Source: Alloscardovia sp963543015 (lineage in GTDB: Bacteria > Actinomycetota > Actinomycetes > Actinomycetales > Bifidobacteriaceae). From it: a stretch of 64,000 bases of DNA. Shown piece after piece: positions 1 through 7,204 of this stretch. The notes below the pieces were generated by a model. The model was not told where the DNA came from. It did no database searches and was given only the letters and a program-made list of their open reading frames with translations. Made by a program: the position numbers and the translations under genes. The stretch is taken from positions 165,967 to 229,966 of the forward strand of contig CAUTYZ010000002.1 in NCBI GenBank assembly GCA_963543015.1, in the 5' to 3' direction. The first letter of the stretch is position 1. The number at the start of each line of letters is the position of its first letter.

Positions 1-1
1 T

Positions 2-805
2 GTAAGCTACGAAATCGGTGCGGGCAACATGCTTGACGGTATCGACGAAGCTTTGATTGGCCTTTCTGCAGGTGAAAAGACTACTTTCAAGTCTGCACTC
101 GCAGCAGGTGAGCATGAAGGCGAAGAAGCAGAAATCAAGGCAACCTTGAACTCTGTTAAGGAAATGCAGCTCCCAGAGCTCGATGACGACTTCGCACAGG
201 ATGCTTCCGAGTTCGACACTCTCGATGAACTCAAGGGAGACATCAAGAAGCAGGCTGAACTTGACGCTGAAGGTCGTCAGGCAAATGCAGCTCGTGATGC
301 ATTCCTCGCACAGATTGTCGAAGGCATCGAAATCCCAGTTCCAAAGGGTATGCTCGCAGCTCACACAGCAGAGCACTTGCGCAACATGGGCAAGACTGAC
401 GAAACTGCAACTGCTGATGAGAAGAAGGAAGCAGCAGAGTCTGCTGAGAAGGAAATTCGCGATCAGATTCTCCTCGACACCTTGGCAGAAACCATGGATG
501 TTCAGGTTTCCCAGCCTGACGTTATGAACTTCCTTGCTTCTGTAGCACAGCAGTATGGCATGGATCCAAACAACTTCATCAACTCCATCGTTCAGGGTGG
601 TCAGTTGCCATCCGCAGTTCAGGAAGTTGCTCGCTCTAAGGGTATGCTCACTGCAATGCGCGCTGTAACATTCAAGGATACTGATGGTAATGTTGTCGAC
701 TTGTCTCGTTTCCTCGGAACTGATGAATCTGAAGAAGATCAGAGCGTAGCTGCAGCATCTGCAGCAGCAGAAGTTGCTGACGAAGTAGCTGAAGAAGCTA
801 AGTAA
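2..805 (+). CDS. tig: trigger factor, C-terminal part (5' end outside window)
   Basis: This is the ribosome-associated chaperone and peptidyl-prolyl isomerase that binds nascent chains at the exit tunnel. The open frame enters from the left edge; 267 residues are visible. They start inside the FKBP-type PPIase domain (YEIGAGNMLDGIDEAL pattern), followed by the typical PELDDDFAQD segment and the helical C-terminal chaperone arms. The end is an Ala/Glu-rich acidic tail. The ribosome-binding N-terminus lies outside the window. It lies upstream of clpP1-clpP2-clpX, a common tig-clpP-clpX order, but here a ClC transporter gene is inserted between tig and clpP1. A strong hairpin follows the stop, so tig probably terminates separately. 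Confidence 0.95.
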   Translation, partial: VSYEIGAGNMLDGIDEALIGLSAGEKTTFKSALAAGEHEGEEAEIKATLNSVKEMQLPELDDDFAQDASEFDTLDELKGDIKKQAELDAEGRQANAARDAFLAQIVEGIEIPVPKGMLAAHTAEHLRNMGKTDETATADEKKEAAESAEKEIRDQILLDTLAETMDVQVSQPDVMNFLASVAQQYGMDPNNFINSIVQGGQLPSAVQEVARSKGMLTAMRAVTFKDTDGNVVDLSRFLGTDESEEDQSVAAASAAAEVADEVAEEAK

Positions 806-869
806 GCACGTTAGCGTGTCTAGTCTTTCAGCGGTGAATACACATCCGAAACACTAGATACGTACCACG

Positions 870-911
870 ATATGGGGCTTAGGATATCTAAGATATTCTT
901 AAGCCCCATAT
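870..911 (+). terminator. hairpin after tig
   Basis: A 12-bp perfect stem (870-881 with 900-911, core GGGGCTTA/TAAGCCCC) lies 65 bases after the tig stop. It has no clear T-run on the plus side, so the terminator role is inferred from position. Confidence 0.55.
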
Positions 912-988
912 TCATAGAAAGTTATGGTAAGCCATAGCTTTCTATGAATAGTGATATAAATAGTGCGATATGAATAGTGAAATATGAG
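911..988. repeat. second hairpin plus short degenerate direct repeats before clcA-like gene
   Basis: Directly abutting the tig hairpin is a second stem of 17 bp with one G-T position (911-927 with 932-948) and a 4-base loop. Its 3' arm runs into degenerate 12-14-base repeats with core TATGAATAGTG (943-954, 955-968, 969-982). I recognise no known operator here. Confidence 0.5.
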
Positions 989-1085
989 ACGTGACGGTTT
1001 AGACAGGGCAGTGCTTTTTGCGGATGAGCAAGAAGCACAATTCTGACCTCTAGCCGCCGTTCTTTATATGAAACTGGGATGTGTT

Positions 1086-2531
1086 ATGACACCATCGGAA
1101 AATTCTCCTATAACAGATGCCTACGAGGCTCCTCGTGAAGATATTCGCGAGAACACTCGTCAGGATGCTGTGCAGGACTCTCGCTCGCATTCTGACTCCC
1201 ATTCAGCTGTAAAGAATTCACGCTTTCCTCAGCTGACATATGAGGATATTCCGCTCGCTCTTCTTGTCATCTTCGGACTCGGATCTATCATTGGCGTAGG
1301 TTCCGCGTTGCTGTCTTTGTTGCTCGATCATGTTCAAGATCTCATGCTGGGAGGAAGTGAAAGCATCGCTGACCCAGCTGGCTCAAGTGTTCCGTGGCGA
1401 CGCATCGTAAGCATCGTCATAGCGAGCATTATTGCGGCCGTAATTTGGTGGATTATGCGCAGCAGAACGCACGTCCCATCGGTCAGCAAGGCTGTTCACG
1501 GCGAAAAGATGCCATTCTTTGCCACTATCGTCCACGTGATTACTCAGATTTTCATCGTCGGAGCAGGTATGTCTGTGGGACGCGAAACCGCACCTCGCGA
1601 GTTAGGTTCGCTTTTCGGCCAACGGATGAGCGGTATGTTCAAACTGGGCTCTCGCGATACCATGCTTATCACAGCTGTAGCTGCGGGTGCAGGTTTTGCT
1701 GGAGTTTATGATGCACCTCTTGCGGGAATGTTTTTCGCTGTGGAAATTCTCGTTTCTGAAGTCGCTTTATCGACAGTCATGCTTGCATTCGGCACTAGCG
1801 CAGTGGCAGCATTCGTCGCAGGTTTGATTAAAGGTCATCAGGCTTTCTACCACATTGATGATATTTCTATCTCGTGGCAATTATTCGTCGTCTGCATTAT
1901 CATCGGGCCGATCATGGGTGCTGTCGCATATTTCTTCCGAAAGACGACGTCTTGGGCATCTCGCCATCAAACGAAGTCTGTACATATTTTGTGGCAATTG
2001 CCATTGGCTGGACTTATCACAGGCTGTATCGCATATATCGCGCCTCAAATTATGGGAAATGGTCGTGCTCTTGCACAGTATTCGTATGATATTTCCTTAG
2101 GGGAGATTGGCGTCTTATCTGCGCATTATGCAGCTGTGACTATCGGTGTTCTGGCCCTTCTTATAGTTGCAAAATGGGTGGCAACTATTGGTACCATTCG
2201 CGCAGGCGCGTCAGGCGGTGTGTTGACTCCGGCAATTGCCGTTGGCGGTGCGCTGGGTGCAATTATTGCTATCGGGTGCAGTTATGTCATTCCTGGACTC
2301 GATATTTCAGTTATTGCTTTGATTGCTTCCGCAGCTTTTCTTGCCACAAGTCAAAAAGCCCCACTTATGGCAGCATGCCTGATGATTGAATTAAGCCATA
2401 GTGCAGTCAATGGAATGGTTGCTGTAGGTGTAGCGGTTTCACTTTCCGTCCTTGTGTCGAATGCCATAGAAAAAATTTTCAATGAGCGAAAAGTTGCGCT
2501 GAGTGCGCAAATAGACGACAGAGTCAAGTAA
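1086..2531 (+). CDS. ClC-family chloride channel/antiporter
   Basis: A polytopic membrane protein of 481 residues in the ClC chloride channel / Cl-/H+ antiporter family. An N-terminal hydrophilic stretch of about 50 residues precedes roughly ten hydrophobic helices. The GREGP-type signature appears as GRETAPRE and keeps the gating glutamate; the later GxFxP-type signature appears as GASGGVLTP. The first filter motif (GSGIP) is not recognisable, so ion selectivity is uncertain. I prefer the ATG at 1086 because GGGA sits 6 bases upstream; an in-frame ATG at 1068 has no evident ribosome site. The gene ends 41 bases before clpP1 and may be co-transcribed with it. Confidence 0.8.
   Translation: MTPSENSPITDAYEAPREDIRENTRQDAVQDSRSHSDSHSAVKNSRFPQLTYEDIPLALLVIFGLGSIIGVGSALLSLLLDHVQDLMLGGSESIADPAGSSVPWRRIVSIVIASIIAAVIWWIMRSRTHVPSVSKAVHGEKMPFFATIVHVITQIFIVGAGMSVGRETAPRELGSLFGQRMSGMFKLGSRDTMLITAVAAGAGFAGVYDAPLAGMFFAVEILVSEVALSTVMLAFGTSAVAAFVAGLIKGHQAFYHIDDISISWQLFVVCIIIGPIMGAVAYFFRKTTSWASRHQTKSVHILWQLPLAGLITGCIAYIAPQIMGNGRALAQYSYDISLGEIGVLSAHYAAVTIGVLALLIVAKWVATIGTIRAGASGGVLTPAIAVGGALGAIIAIGCSYVIPGLDISVIALIASAAFLATSQKAPLMAACLMIELSHSAVNGMVAVGVAVSLSVLVSNAIEKIFNERKVALSAQIDDRVK
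2494..2510. promoter_or_regulatory. candidate ClgR operator upstream of clpP1
   Basis: The palindrome TTGCGCTGAGTGCGCAA lies in the last codons of the ClC gene, 63 bases before clpP1. Its centre CGCTGAGTGCG fits the actinobacterial ClgR consensus CGCYNANRGCG at all positions but one. ClgR activates clp genes in corynebacteria and bifidobacteria. The function here is inferred from motif and position. Confidence 0.42.
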
Positions 2532-2572
2532 AGGCTGTATTGTCGAAGTAATAAGAAATTAAGGAGACACGT

Positions 2573-3175
2573 ATGGCACTTTCAACGCCACAATTGCCAG
2601 TGATGGCTGACGGTGAAGCAGCTATGGCGGGAGATCCAATCTTCTCTCGCTTGCTCAAGGACCGCATTATCTGGCTTGGAGAAGAAGTTAAGGATTCTAA
2701 CGCAAACGTCATTTGCGCGCAGATGTTGATGTTGGCTGCAGAAGATCCTGATAAGGATATTTGGCTGTATATCAATTCCCCGGGCGGTTCGATTACTGCT
2801 GGTATGGCAATTTACGATACGATGCAGCTCATCAAGCCAGATGTCGCAACTATTGCTGTAGGTATGGCAGCTTCTATGGGACAGTTCCTCTTGTCGAGCG
2901 GAACTCCAGGAAAGCGCTTTATCACCAAGCATGCGCGCGTTTTGATGCACCAGCCATCGGGCGGTGTAGGCGGTACCGCAAGCGAAGTACGCATTAACGC
3001 AGAGCTCATCATGGACATGAAGAAGACTTTGTCCGAGCTTACCGCACAGCAAACAGGTCACACTGTGGAAGAAATTTATCGCGATAACGAGTACGATCAC
3101 TGGTTCACTGCTCAGCAGGCATTGGATTACGGTTTCGTGGACAAGATCGTCGACACGCCAGAAAGCATGAACTAG
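2573..3175 (+). CDS. clpP1: ATP-dependent Clp protease proteolytic subunit 1
   Basis: Serine peptidase subunit of the Clp protease, which degrades substrates unfolded by ClpX or ClpC. The protein has 200 residues. The catalytic triad can be read as Ser101 (GMAASMG), His126 (MHQPSGG) and Asp175 (YDHWF). AAGGAG lies 7 bases before the ATG. Its partner clpP2 starts 12 bases after the stop, so the two are translated from one message. Actinobacteria generally assemble mixed ClpP1P2 rings, which fits the pair. A candidate ClgR site precedes the gene. Confidence 0.95.
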   Translation: MALSTPQLPVMADGEAAMAGDPIFSRLLKDRIIWLGEEVKDSNANVICAQMLMLAAEDPDKDIWLYINSPGGSITAGMAIYDTMQLIKPDVATIAVGMAASMGQFLLSSGTPGKRFITKHARVLMHQPSGGVGGTASEVRINAELIMDMKKTLSELTAQQTGHTVEEIYRDNEYDHWFTAQQALDYGFVDKIVDTPESMN

Positions 3176-3187
3176 AAAGGGGAGAGC

Positions 3188-3835
3188 ATGGCATCTCAAG
3201 AAGCACAATTTATCGCTCGTGCAGAGCGTCTTGCTGGCCCACAGGCTCGCTATGTAATGCCTCAGTTTGAGGAAAAGACTGCTTACGGTTTTAAGCGCTC
3301 TGATCCATACAGCCGACTTTTCGAAGATCGCATTATCTTCATGGGTGTTCAGGTCGATGATGCATCTGCAGACGATATTATGGCTCAGCTTTTGGTTCTC
3401 GAAAGCCAAGATCCAAACCGCGACGTGATGATGTATATCAATTCTCCTGGCGGTTCTATGACAGCTATGACTGCTGTATATGACACTATGCAGTACATCA
3501 AGCCAGACGTACAAACCGTATGCTTGGGACAGGCAGCATCTGCTGCAGCTGTTCTTCTCGCAGCGGGAACCCACGGCAAGCGTTTGATGCTTCCAAATGC
3601 GCGTGTACTTATCCATCAGCCAGCAATGGGTCAAGATTTTGGTAAGGCAACCGAGATTGAAATTCAGGCTCGCGAGCTGGAACGTATGCGTACATGGTTG
3701 GAAAATACCTTGGCTGAGCATACCGGTCAGGATATCGCACGTATCCACAAGGATATCGAAACAGATACCATTTTGACCGCTCCGCTGGCTCTTGAATACG
3801 GCATGGTGGATGCTGTATTGGGCAAGCGCGAGTAG
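3188..3835 (+). CDS. clpP2: ATP-dependent Clp protease proteolytic subunit 2
   Basis: Second ClpP peptidase subunit, 215 residues, with triad Ser118 (GQAASAA), His143 (IHQPAMG) and Asp193 (ETDTILTA). The N-terminus is about 17 residues longer than in ClpP1, as expected for a ClpP2 with a propeptide. AAGGGGAG is a strong ribosome site. The two subunits differ clearly in the active-site helix (SMGQFLLSSG versus SAAAVLLAAG), so this is an old paralogue pair and not a recent duplication. clpX follows after 123 bases with its own candidate promoter. Confidence 0.95.
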   Translation: MASQEAQFIARAERLAGPQARYVMPQFEEKTAYGFKRSDPYSRLFEDRIIFMGVQVDDASADDIMAQLLVLESQDPNRDVMMYINSPGGSMTAMTAVYDTMQYIKPDVQTVCLGQAASAAAVLLAAGTHGKRLMLPNARVLIHQPAMGQDFGKATEIEIQARELERMRTWLENTLAEHTGQDIARIHKDIETDTILTAPLALEYGMVDAVLGKRE

Positions 3836-3899
3836 GTAATGACATCTCGAGTGGCCTCTCATTAAGAGAGAAACTTGATACAGAAAACGCACTTTTAGT

Positions 3900-3930
3900 T
3901 TGACGTTAATATGGTTTAATTTGTTAGACT
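3900..3930 (+). promoter_or_regulatory. candidate promoter for clpX
   Basis: TTGACG (3900-3905) is followed after 19 bases by TAGACT (3925-3930), 28 bases before the clpX start. The spacing is slightly long, so this is a weak to moderate prediction. Confidence 0.4.
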
Positions 3931-3958
3931 AGAGGTGCGTTTTTCGTTAAGGAGTGCA

Positions 3959-5242
3959 ATGAGCGAAGTAGTGAGCTATTACGATGATGTGCCACGATGC
4001 AGTTTTTGTAATAAAACTGAGGACCAAGTCCATAAGTTAGTGACAGGGTCGAATGTAGCAATCTGTGACGAATGCATCGAATTGTGTGTGGACATTATCT
4101 CAGAAGATCGTCTGACACAAGCTGACCATGATTCTGTGAAGCTCATTTCTCCAAGTCGTATCACGGCATTTTTGAACAATTATGTCGTGGGACAATCTCA
4201 AGCAAAGCGTACCCTTGCTGTAGCGGTGTATAACCACTACAAGCGCGTCAATATGCAGCTGGTGGATGACGCGAATAAATTATCGAATGCTTTGGATTCT
4301 GATGCAGACTCCCTGTCCCACGTCGAGATTTCAAAGTCTAATGTGCTGCTGCTGGGACCGACAGGAACCGGTAAAACGTATCTCGCTCAGACATTAGCGA
4401 GAACAATGAATGTTCCTTTTACGATAGCCGATGCTACAACGCTCACGGAAGCAGGATATGTAGGCGATGATGTAGAAACCGTTCTTCAGCGACTTCTTAA
4501 TGCTGCAGATGGAAATATCGAGCGCGCAGAGCGTGGGATTATCTATATAGATGAAATTGATAAGATAGCACGCAAATCGGGCGAGAATACGTCCATTACG
4601 CGTGATGTAAGCGGTGAAGGTGTTCAGCAGGCGCTCTTGAAACTTATCGAGGGTACGAAGGCGACGGTTCCTCTGAAGGGAACGCGTAAGCATGAAGAAC
4701 AGGAAATGGTTCACATTGATACTCAGGGCATTCTGTTCATTTGCGGAGGAGCGTTCGTCGGACTGGATGACATCGTTCGAAAACGTTTAGGAAAGCATGC
4801 GTTGGGCTTTGGCGCAGACTGGACTGTCAACGAGATGACGGATGAAGAAGTTCTTCAGCATGTAACCGCGCAAGATTTGGCAGATTTTGGTCTTCTTCCT
4901 GAATTTGTCGGTCGTATGCCTGTTATCACGTCGCTTAATCCTCTGACTGAAGATGATTTAGTAAACATCTTAACGAAGCCTCGTAATGCTTTGGTTAAGC
5001 AGTATCAAAAGCTTTTCGCTTCTGAAGGAGTGGAACTCGACTTCACTGAGGACGCTGTGAAGGCTGTAGCAAAACTTGCTATGGAGAGGGGAACAGGAGC
5101 GCGAGGACTGCGTTCGATTATGGAAGGCATTTTGGAGGAATCCATGTATGTCATTCCTGACCGTGATGATGTCGTGCGCGTCATTATCGATAAGGATGTC
5201 GTCAATGGGGTTACATCGGCTCAGCTTGAATTAAGCGAATAG
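3959..5242 (+). CDS. clpX: ATP-dependent Clp protease ATP-binding subunit ClpX
   Basis: AAA+ unfoldase that recognises substrates and feeds them to ClpP. 427 residues. An N-terminal zinc-binding domain has Cys14, Cys17, Cys36 and Cys39. It is followed by Walker A GPTGTGKT, the pore loop GYVG, Walker B IIYIDEID, and a C-terminal lid with the conserved GARGLRSI segment. The start at 3959 is chosen because AAGGAG lies 5 bases upstream; an in-frame ATG at 3935 would sit inside the predicted promoter. Confidence 0.95.
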   Translation: MSEVVSYYDDVPRCSFCNKTEDQVHKLVTGSNVAICDECIELCVDIISEDRLTQADHDSVKLISPSRITAFLNNYVVGQSQAKRTLAVAVYNHYKRVNMQLVDDANKLSNALDSDADSLSHVEISKSNVLLLGPTGTGKTYLAQTLARTMNVPFTIADATTLTEAGYVGDDVETVLQRLLNAADGNIERAERGIIYIDEIDKIARKSGENTSITRDVSGEGVQQALLKLIEGTKATVPLKGTRKHEEQEMVHIDTQGILFICGGAFVGLDDIVRKRLGKHALGFGADWTVNEMTDEEVLQHVTAQDLADFGLLPEFVGRMPVITSLNPLTEDDLVNILTKPRNALVKQYQKLFASEGVELDFTEDAVKAVAKLAMERGTGARGLRSIMEGILEESMYVIPDRDDVVRVIIDKDVVNGVTSAQLELSE

Positions 5243-5294
5243 CGAGATACAGCTGAGTGTGGTGTACATGCTCAAGTGACTGAGGAGAGATGAA

Positions 5295-5945
5295 ATGATT
5301 TTTGCAGAAGTGGTTAATTCTCGTCATTCTGTGCGAGATTTTTCACATAAGCCAGTCGAGCATGACAAGCTTATGCGTATCGCTCAATTAGCACAGCGTA
5401 CTCCGACATGGGTCAATGCTCAGCCAGCGAAGATTTATTATGTCACAGGTGCTGCGGCTGAAAAATTGCGTACAGAGCACGAAAAGCGTGTCGATGCACA
5501 GGAACCTTCTCACAGCGAGATTGATGCTATGCCACGTGAGAATTGGCCACAGCGTAATCAAGACATCATGGCTCAGTGGACCACAGAGTTTAAGCAGAAA
5601 TTTGCTCCAGGTCAGGTGCATTTCAATCATGCACAAAAAGTTTTGTACAATGCACCTGCTTTTGCATTTATTACCATTCCTCGTGGAATTTTCGACTGGG
5701 CGCTCTTTGATGCGGGCGCGTTCGCTAATACACTCATGCTCGCAGCAAAGAGTGAGGGAGTGGATTCTATCGTTGCATACGCGACAGTGATTTATCCTGA
5801 CCTTGTTCGCCAGATCGCGCAGATTCCTGAAGATGAACTTCTTGTAGTGGGCATTGGTCTGGGATATACAAGTGAGGATGCGCTGAACACATTCGTTCCA
5901 TCTCGTGTGCCAACAGAAGAGGTAGTTCGCTTTATCAGTGAGTAA
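5295..5945 (+). CDS. nitroreductase family protein
   Basis: An FMN-dependent NAD(P)H oxidoreductase of the nitroreductase family, 216 residues. The N-terminal SRHSVRDF motif binds the FMN phosphate, and the C-terminal half has the usual GIGLGY segment. Physiological substrates of such proteins (quinones, nitro compounds, flavins) cannot be read from sequence. GAGGAGAG gives a good ribosome site. The gene is 52 bases after clpX in the same direction; co-transcription is possible but not shown. Confidence 0.85.
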   Translation: MIFAEVVNSRHSVRDFSHKPVEHDKLMRIAQLAQRTPTWVNAQPAKIYYVTGAAAEKLRTEHEKRVDAQEPSHSEIDAMPRENWPQRNQDIMAQWTTEFKQKFAPGQVHFNHAQKVLYNAPAFAFITIPRGIFDWALFDAGAFANTLMLAAKSEGVDSIVAYATVIYPDLVRQIAQIPEDELLVVGIGLGYTSEDALNTFVPSRVPTEEVVRFISE

Positions 5946-6094
5946 ATTGAGAAGCGTAATCGAGCGCATGCGGTTAAGAATGGTAGAAAATAGGGGCAAC
6001 ACGCCCAACATGCTCTCTACTTGCATGAGTGAACGAATGTCGTTACTATATATGTCTTGTGCACAGCACACAGCAACTACACAGTAGCTGACAT

Positions 6095-6167
6095 TCCCCG
6101 TTAGCTCAGTTGGCAGAGCGTCTGACTGTTAATCAGAATGTCGCTGGTTCAAGTCCAGCACGGGGAG
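6095..6167 (+). tRNA. tRNA-Asn (GTT)
   Basis: 73-nt cloverleaf: acceptor TCCCCGT/ACGGGGA, D-arm TTAGCTCAGT, anticodon loop CTGTTAA at 6126-6132 giving GTT, and T-arm GGTTCAAGTCC. No CCA is encoded. A terminator follows at once. Confidence 0.97.
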
Positions 6168-6172
6168 CAATC

Positions 6173-6198
6173 GCCGAGGTTGATGCCTCGGCTTTTTT
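6173..6198 (+). terminator. terminator of tRNA-Asn
   Basis: 7-bp GC-rich stem GCCGAGG (6173-6179) with CCTCGGC (6186-6192), followed by six T. A classical intrinsic terminator. Confidence 0.9.
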
Positions 6199-6285
6199 GT
6201 TTTATGAGTAAACATCGGGCCTACAGGTATATACGAATTGTGGTGATGCCTCGATAGCCTCTTGGTGCAGTAATTTTTTCCGGCA

Positions 6286-6458
6286 TATACGCCAAAATGT
6301 GTTGCTTTTTGTCTGTAATTCTTTTATTCTCAATGTATATCAAGCTGTTGTAGCAACACTTTTGGCGTATATGTAAAAAATGCGCGACTTTTATAACACC
6401 ATTAAGCCCCAATAAACACAACGATTTCCAGACAAAAAGCAACACATTTTGGCGTATA
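6286..6458. repeat. perfect 30-bp inverted repeat around a 113-bp spacer
   Basis: 6286-6315 is the exact reverse complement of 6429-6458. The arm begins TATACGCCAAAATGTGTTGC and continues CTTTTTGTCTG with its first C shared. The 113-base spacer is AT-rich and holds a third partial copy. No flanking target duplication is visible. The whole 6199-6610 interval lacks a convincing gene: one short open frame on the minus strand spans the repeats but has no coding character. Possible roles are an invertible segment, a MITE-like element, or operators for an unknown protein. Confidence 0.85.
6352..6373. repeat. third, imperfect copy of the 6.3-kb repeat arm
   Basis: AGCAACACTTTTGGCGTATA at 6352-6371 matches the right arm in the same orientation, with one A missing. 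Bases 6360-6373 are also a perfect 14-bp inverted match to 6284-6297, so the left arm can pair with either right-hand copy. Confidence 0.7.
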
Positions 6459-6610
6459 AGCCTTTTTCCCCCTAAAACTTAAAACGGGCATTTATGCTCA
6501 CAATAGATGAATACAAGCTCATCGTGGGGAAATTTGACACTCTTATCCACATCCGTTCACATTGTTTTTAAAACTTGGCATACACGATAAATCGGCATCA
6601 TAGTTGATGT

Positions 6611-7204
6611 ATGAGAAGAAAAAAGAAGAGAAGTGCCGTGTCATACTGTGGATGTGGAAGTGTGATGAACTTTCACACACAACGTATCGCAGCTTTTGTT
6701 GCTGCTTTCATCGCTGCTCTGCAAGCCATTGTGCTCCTCATTATGACGGCACACTTGGGGTATGCTCATGCACAGACTACGCCATGCGCATCATGGATGT
6801 CATGGCCTGTGGAAAATCCCGTTGTCGTCCAAAAATTCGATTCGCCTGCGCAACCGTGGCTTCCTGGACATCGAGGAGTGGATGTGCGTGCGCTACCGGG
6901 AGAACCCCTGTATGCGCCGGAGAGGGGGCGTATATCGTTTGCTGGGAAGGTAGCTGGAAAAGATGTCGTCGTCATTTCACATGCATATGGGCTTCGCAGT
7001 ACTTTTGAACCTGCTACAACGACACTGCCTGTAGGGCATAAAGTTACGCGCGGCGAAGAATTCGCCACGCGCTCATCGGGTATCAGTGATCACTGTCGTG
7101 AAAACTGCCTTCAATGGGGAGTCAAACGCGGAAAAAATCAGTACGTGAATCCCGAACGTCTGACAGTGATGACGAGAATTACAATCCTGCGTCCGCAGGA
7201 GTGA
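6611..7204 (+). CDS. M23-like (LytM-fold) secreted protein, probably inactive
   Basis: A protein of up to 197 residues with a basic N-terminus and one hydrophobic segment (about residues 25-52) that reads as signal peptide or anchor, followed by a LytM/M23 domain. The first metal motif HRGVD is present. The second, normally HxH or CLHWG in this actinobacterial family, reads CLQWG, so a zinc ligand is replaced by Gln. The fold is therefore likely kept without peptidase activity, as in LytM activators of amidases. The start is uncertain: an ATG at 6665 has a better ribosome site (GGAAG) and would still include the hydrophobic segment. The 3' end overlaps the convergent lipoprotein gene by 26 bases. 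Confidence 0.75.
   Translation: MRRKKKRSAVSYCGCGSVMNFHTQRIAAFVAAFIAALQAIVLLIMTAHLGYAHAQTTPCASWMSWPVENPVVVQKFDSPAQPWLPGHRGVDVRALPGEPLYAPERGRISFAGKVAGKDVVVISHAYGLRSTFEPATTTLPVGHKVTRGEEFATRSSGISDHCRENCLQWGVKRGKNQYVNPERLTVMTRITILRPQE

Noticed and set aside
2582..3892. Open frame of 436 codons antisense to clpP1-clpP2
   Set aside because: Codon bias of the sense genes keeps the antisense frame open. No ribosome site, no recognisable domain, Cys/His-rich translation.
6221..6445. Short minus-strand open frame over the 6.3-kb repeat
   Set aside because: It consists largely of repeat arms, starts with GTG without a ribosome site, and shows no domain.
6095..6610. Integrated element at tRNA-Asn
   Set aside because: No integrase and no repeated tRNA 3' end in the window; the gene downstream is an ordinary actinobacterial type.
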